Below the pieces are notes generated by a model that had not been told where the DNA came from, made no database searches, and saw only the letters and a program-made list of their open reading frames with translations. The translations under genes and the position numbers were made by a program. Positions 49,835 through 52,603 of a DNA stretch of 52,603 nt are shown in pieces. Every line of letters begins with the position of its first letter. Position 1 is the first letter of the stretch. The stretch is from positions 1-52,603 of the IMG/VR virus record IMGVR_UViG_3300045855_000012; one strand, given 5' to 3'. The stretch is from a virus.

Positions 49835-50234
49835 TCTTATTATGTTCCATTCTATGACAATTTGCACAAAGTAAAATACACTTTGAAACTTCATTAAGAA
49901 AACGTTCTTTACTTACCAGCATATTTTCACCGATAGTAAACTCTTTTTCTTCTGGATTTATATGGTGAAAATCATAAACACAAGTATCAAATACACCTTG
50001 GCATTTACTGCATTTTCCACCTAGTAAATCAATAGCTTCTAAAAGACGATTTTTACGTTTGTTCCTATTTTTAGTGGAGACTAACTCCCTATTATTTTTA
50101 CGATACTCTTTTTGATATTCTAGTAACTCTTCTTTTTTACTTTCATATCTAAGACGTGTCTGTTCGTTAGCTTTATCTTTATTTTTTAAATAGTACTCAC
50201 GTCTATAAAGTTGTTTAGGAGTTAAGTCATTCAC
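49827..50234 (-). CDS. HNH homing endonuclease upstream of reductase
   Basis: A 135-aa protein. The N-terminal basic module TPKQLYRREYYLKNKDKANE matches that of the gene at 4270-4737. The C-terminal HNH domain has GKCSKCQGVF, YDFHHINPEEKEF and LLCANCHRMEH with two Cys pairs. The start is GTG, overlapping the previous stop (GTGA). It is placed so that its stop overlaps the reductase start. AT-rich base composition compared with the neighbouring genes suggests recent arrival. Confidence 0.85.
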   Translation of the reverse strand: MNDLTPKQLYRREYYLKNKDKANEQTRLRYESKKEELLEYQKEYRKNNRELVSTKNRNKRKNRLLEAIDLLGGKCSKCQGVFDTCVYDFHHINPEEKEFTIGENMLVSKERFLNEVSKCILLCANCHRMEHNKND

Positions 50235-50416
50235 AATTTACCTATTTTTATTGGTTGTTTAACTATACCGGCTGCTAACTCAGCCTGTCTGCGCCTCTTG
50301 TCCTCGGCTACCATACAAGGCTCACACTTACCCTTCCGCATCCACGTCTTGTGAATAGCGCACCTCTGAGGAAGAGGGACTGGGATAAGTTTCGGTTTCT
50401 CGTTCGTATCGGTCAA
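50231..50416 (-). CDS. Zinc-finger-like small protein, 61 aa
   Basis: RCAIHKTWMRKGKCEPC gives a C-x2-H ... C-x2-C arrangement, followed by basic helices. GAGGAAG precedes a TTG start. The first 89 bases overlap the 3' part of the 52-aa gene in another frame, a long overlap for this genome. The function is unknown. Confidence 0.62.
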   Translation of the reverse strand: MTDTNEKPKLIPVPLPQRCAIHKTWMRKGKCEPCMVAEDKRRRQAELAAGIVKQPIKIGKL

Positions 50417-50486
50417 TTTCTTCCTCTGCTTCTATTTCTTGTACCTTACGGACAAGGTAGGTTTTCTTATAATGCTGCTCACTCAC
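50328..50486 (-). CDS. Small acidic protein, 52 aa
   Basis: MSEQHYKKTYLVRKVQEIEA followed by acidic and Ser-rich sequence. The start is GTG at 50484-50486, overlapping the stop of the 49-aa gene (GTGAGTGA). The last half overlaps the zinc protein gene. A longer frame up to 50540 would overlap the gene upstream entirely and is not preferred. Confidence 0.55.
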   Translation of the reverse strand: MSEQHYKKTYLVRKVQEIEAEEEIDRYERETETYPSPSSSEVRYSQDVDAEG

Positions 50487-50628
50487 AGGCTGCCATGAGT
50501 CGTGTGTAGTTTTCTTCAATTTCGTCACCAAGTACTTCAAGTAGATCAGCTAGGTCATAGCCAATAATGTCAAGGAAATCAGTTACATCTAGTTTAGCAG
50601 CGATGAGTAGTTTTAGTTCATCGTTCAC
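50479..50628 (-). CDS. Small acidic protein, 49 aa
   Basis: VNDELKLLIAAKLDVTDFLD and onward, acidic and helical, ending RLMAACE. The start is GTG at 50626-50628, overlapping the end of the DUF3310 gene. The function is unknown. Confidence 0.6.
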   Translation of the reverse strand: MNDELKLLIAAKLDVTDFLDIIGYDLADLLEVLGDEIEENYTRLMAACE

Positions 50629-50821
50629 GTTTCTCAATCTCTCGGTTGATGTAGAAGATTGCTTTACGCATATCCTCAAGAGCATTGTTCTTCAAGTCAG
50701 CCCTCCAGATATACTTGAGAGCGTTGCCTAGATTGAATCCCATGTGCTCTGTAATCTGAATACACTCCACACCAGATGGATGTGAAGTATAGTGCTTAGG
50801 ATGGTTAACCACGTCATGCAT
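50618..50821 (-). CDS. DUF3310 (SaV-like) protein, complete copy
   Basis: A 67-aa protein with VVNHPKHYTSHPSGVE, GNALKYIWRADLKNNA and EDMRKAIFYINREIEK, the full DUF3310 pattern. It is the complete version of the fragment at 1-158. It overlaps the metallophosphatase gene upstream by 8 bases. Confidence 0.88.
   Translation of the reverse strand: MHDVVNHPKHYTSHPSGVECIQITEHMGFNLGNALKYIWRADLKNNALEDMRKAIFYINREIEKRER
50664..50773. repeat. 110-bp exact repeat of the window start
   Basis: Identical to positions 1-110. The first difference is at 111 (G) versus 50774 (A). From there to 52476 the sequence is a diverged version of 111-1632. Confidence 0.95.
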
Positions 50822-51575
50822 AACGTTTCCTTATGTAATCAAGGGACACTGACATCAAATCAAACTCTCCATCTTGTACGTCATGCAACATCAAGAATCC
50901 ACGCCAGTGCTTGTTACCTTGACTAGACATGTAATCCTCGTTGTGTTCATAACAGGAACCAGCAATTACGGATGTGAGTCGAGTACCATCCGCCTTGTAT
51001 GCCGTAGCAATCTGCAAGCCTTGTTGATGGCCTTGGATACAAGACATGTGCTTTTTGGTAAGACATGCTGAAGCAGTAGTGACAGGACGGCCCATAAGAC
51101 CAGTGGTAAAGTAATGACTGTAAGCAACACCATCAATGACAATGACATCAAGGAAAGGAACCACCCTCCAGCCGTATGCTTCATATCCCAAAGCACCCAC
51201 TGAAAGGACTCCTTCCAATTTTGGATCGTCATTGATTGCACGATTGATTCGATTCTCATGGTTACCCAATGTCAGGATTAGTTCAGGATGATATTGTTTC
51301 TCTTTGTTACGCTTGGCCTTGGCATTGAACTCCCATAGAGGGGTCATCAAGGCATCCATAGCGTCTTTGGAAGCCTCAATGTCCTTGATGTAACGTCTAC
51401 CCTCAAAACTTTTCTTTCCTTGGTCATAGGAGCTTAGAGAGGGCATATCAGCCCAATCTCCGATACAAACCCACTTATCTGGCTTCTTTTCTACAAGGTA
51501 CTTACCGATGTTTGTTAGGTACTGGAAGTCTGTCCCTTCCTTTGCCTGAACATCGGGTATCACCGCATGTTTCAA
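50814..51575 (-). CDS. Calcineurin-like metallophosphatase, version 2
   Basis: A 253-aa version of the gene at 151-912 with the same metal blocks (PDVQAKEG, IGDWADMPS, LGNHENRIN, IQGHQQG). It starts with TTG after AGGAG. Differences from version 1 cluster around residues 15-45 and 130-150, and long stretches are identical, as expected for strain variants. Confidence 0.85.
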   Translation of the reverse strand: MKHAVIPDVQAKEGTDFQYLTNIGKYLVEKKPDKWVCIGDWADMPSLSSYDQGKKSFEGRRYIKDIEASKDAMDALMTPLWEFNAKAKRNKEKQYHPELILTLGNHENRINRAINDDPKLEGVLSVGALGYEAYGWRVVPFLDVIVIDGVAYSHYFTTGLMGRPVTTASACLTKKHMSCIQGHQQGLQIATAYKADGTRLTSVIAGSCYEHNEDYMSSQGNKHWRGFLMLHDVQDGEFDLMSVSLDYIRKRYA

Positions 51576-51742
51576 TGTAAGTTCTCCTGTTCATCTTTGT
51601 CAGCTACAACTGCTTGGATTACTCCCCTAGACATAAGGGAAAGAAGCCCCATTTGTAAAACAATGTCTAGTTCAGCACCAGATATTTCACCAGCGAATTT
51701 AACAGTACCCTCTGGGGTTTCAATAGATTTACTTATTTGCAT
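51572..51742 (-). CDS. Conserved small phage protein, 56 aa, version 2
   Basis: A version of the gene at 908-1078 with about nine substitutions and equal length. It overlaps the HNH gene and the metallophosphatase start. The function is unknown. Confidence 0.75.
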   Translation of the reverse strand: MQISKSIETPEGTVKFAGEISGAELDIVLQMGLLSLMSRGVIQAVVADKDEQENLH

Positions 51743-52122
51743 TTTTTTTTATCTTGTTTTTCTTGATTTGTTTTGAGCAAGTGACAGGGCTTGCAGATGG
51801 CTTGGAGGTTACTAGCCTCACAGAATAATCGATCTATGAAGATATCCCACGTCTGGAAGCCCTTTGTCGGATCAACCACAGGTTTAATGTGGTCCACTTC
51901 CATATCTTTCTGCGTGAACTCATTGCCACATAACTCACACCGGAAGTGTTGGGCAAGCCTACCTGTTTTCTGATTAGTCTTTTTCTCTGTCTTGCTTGCG
52001 TTGAGAGTATCATACTTGGGTTGCCATCGTCTAGCACCTGCCCTAAGAGTTGATGTAATGAAGCTGTTGAAGCGGCCTTCTGTCCAGTTACCGCCATTGA
52101 ATATTTTCCGTTTAGCCCCCAT
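51733..52122 (-). CDS. HNH endonuclease, version 2
   Basis: A 129-aa version of the gene at 1056-1454, with CELCGNEF, MEVDHIKPVV, ASNLQAICKPCHLLKTN. The ATG at 52120-52122 matches the start of version 1, which uses GTG; the frame reaches 52152 but only inside the 43-aa gene. Confidence 0.85.
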   Translation of the reverse strand: MGAKRKIFNGGNWTEGRFNSFITSTLRAGARRWQPKYDTLNASKTEKKTNQKTGRLAQHFRCELCGNEFTQKDMEVDHIKPVVDPTKGFQTWDIFIDRLFCEASNLQAICKPCHLLKTNQEKQDKKKCK

Positions 52123-52243
52123 GCATCTTGTTCTTCTTACGCTTGGCAGCAATGTCTGCTAGGCGTTGGGAGGCATTACGCTTCTGTTGTTGGTCACGAA
52201 GCCGTGAGGCTTCTTTATCTTGTTCAATATCTTTGTAGTACAT
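52112..52243 (-). CDS. Small basic protein, 43 aa, version 2
   Basis: A version of the gene at 1447-1578 (MYYKDIEQDKEASRLRDQQQ...), same length with about eleven changes. Here its ATG overlaps the stop of the 65-aa gene instead of the exonuclease stop. Confidence 0.7.
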   Translation of the reverse strand: MYYKDIEQDKEASRLRDQQQKRNASQRLADIAAKRKKNKMHGG

Positions 52244-52440
52244 TATTTAACTAATTTTTCTATTATTGTTTGGATACGTTCAAATTCTGCTGTGGCAGCT
52301 AGATGTTGTTCATAGAGAGATATAGGAATGGAAACTCGTTTATCGTACTCGGATTTGTATTTTGGATTATCCTTAAATAAACAGTAAATAGGATACCATT
52401 CATCTTCAGAATAAATAACTGTTATGAGGGGAACTTCCAT
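52243..52440 (-). CDS. Strain-specific small protein, 65 aa
   Basis: MEVPLITVIYSEDEWYPIYC and onward, ending EKLVK. It is present only in version 2, between the exonuclease and the 43-aa gene. In version 1 these two genes touch directly. Its start ATG lies inside the last codons of the exonuclease gene. The function is unknown. Confidence 0.65.
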   Translation of the reverse strand: MEVPLITVIYSEDEWYPIYCLFKDNPKYKSEYDKRVSIPISLYEQHLAATAEFERIQTIIEKLVK

Positions 52441-52603
52441 ATCTGCTCTGGTTCTCTCTGCATATAAAGACAAATTCCATTCATCAAGAGACGTTCATCA
52501 TCGTTATAAAGATTACGAACATAATCAAAAATAGCAAGCTCATCGGTTGCTAAGGCTTGCATATCCGAATGAGTTGATTCGAGGAATCGTGGAATAGTTT
52601 GTC
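52422..52603 (-). CDS. 5'-3' exonuclease, C-terminal part, cut by window edge
   Basis: The last 60 codons of the exonuclease, ending MQREPEQIWKFPS and stop. It is equivalent to 1578-1759 of the complete copy and identical to it for the last 127 bases of the window. The remainder lies beyond the window edge. Confidence 0.85.
   Translation of the reverse strand, partial: QTIPRFLESTHSDMQALATDELAIFDYVRNLYNDDERLLMNGICLYMQREPEQIWKFPS
52477..52603. repeat. 127-bp exact repeat of 1633-1759
   Basis: The window end is identical to 1633-1759 over exactly 127 bases, the largest k-mer size commonly used by SPAdes-type assemblers. This indicates that the contig closes on itself at an internal position. 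Confidence 0.95.

Noticed and set aside
1-52603. CRISPR array, integrase, lysogeny repressor or phage RNA polymerase
   Set aside because: No regularly spaced repeats, recombinase motifs, repressor-like divergent pair or T7-type polymerase motifs were seen; the rolling short repeats noted are not CRISPR-like.

Overview
The window is a nearly complete genome of a tailed bacteriophage, most likely a podovirus. It has a P22-like portal, a gp4-type tail adaptor, a gp10-type tail protein, large virion proteins of the ejection type and tailspikes, and it has no tape measure, sheath or baseplate genes. No phage RNA polymerase or integrase was seen, so transcription should depend on the host enzyme. 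The host cannot be named from the sequence; the replication genes and promoter types suggest a proteobacterium.

Layout. From about 18.2 kb down to 1, and again from 52.6 kb down to 47.5 kb, all genes lie on the minus strand in one tightly overlapping early/middle block. In order of transcription this holds a 282-aa unknown gene, tiny membrane or lipoprotein genes, an amidoligase/amidotransferase/ATP-grasp cluster (9.2-14.5 kb), then primase, helicase, a split family A DNA polymerase, an SSB-like protein, 5'-3' exonuclease, HNH endonuclease and metallophosphatase. The block continues across the contig ends into small genes, a class II ribonucleotide reductase and more small genes. From 19.2 to 47.4 kb all genes are on the plus strand: small terminase, a tRNA-Trp, HNH, large terminase, portal, a GroES-like protein, scaffold, capsid, minor structural genes, three tailspike-like genes with a holin cassette, tail proteins, a 1470-aa virion protein and a GH24 endolysin. 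A bidirectional terminator at 47.45-47.48 kb separates the two convergent blocks. A 1-kb non-coding control region (18.2-19.2 kb) lies between the divergent blocks.

The two ends are two diverged versions of the same locus. Positions 1-110 equal 50664-50773 exactly, the last 127 bases (52477-52603) equal 1633-1759 exactly, and the stretch between differs by many substitutions and by one gene. This looks like an assembly path through strain variants of a circularly mapping genome of about 50.8 kb, not like true terminal repeats.

The most interesting parts are: (i) the amidoligase cluster, two GS-like COOH-NH2 ligases with class I and class II glutamine amidotransferases and an ATP-grasp enzyme, related to clusters predicted in phiEco32-like phages; (ii) four sigma-54 (-24/-12) promoter-like sequences, two on each strand, in the control region, with phased TGACA repeats at a distance typical of an upstream activator site; (iii) a DNA polymerase broken exactly at catalytic motif A by a homing endonuclease gene flanked by 14-bp direct repeats; (iv) seven distinct homing-type endonuclease genes, most of them next to replication or nucleotide genes; (v) repeated remnants of a small membrane gene and a covarying hairpin beside the tailspike genes.
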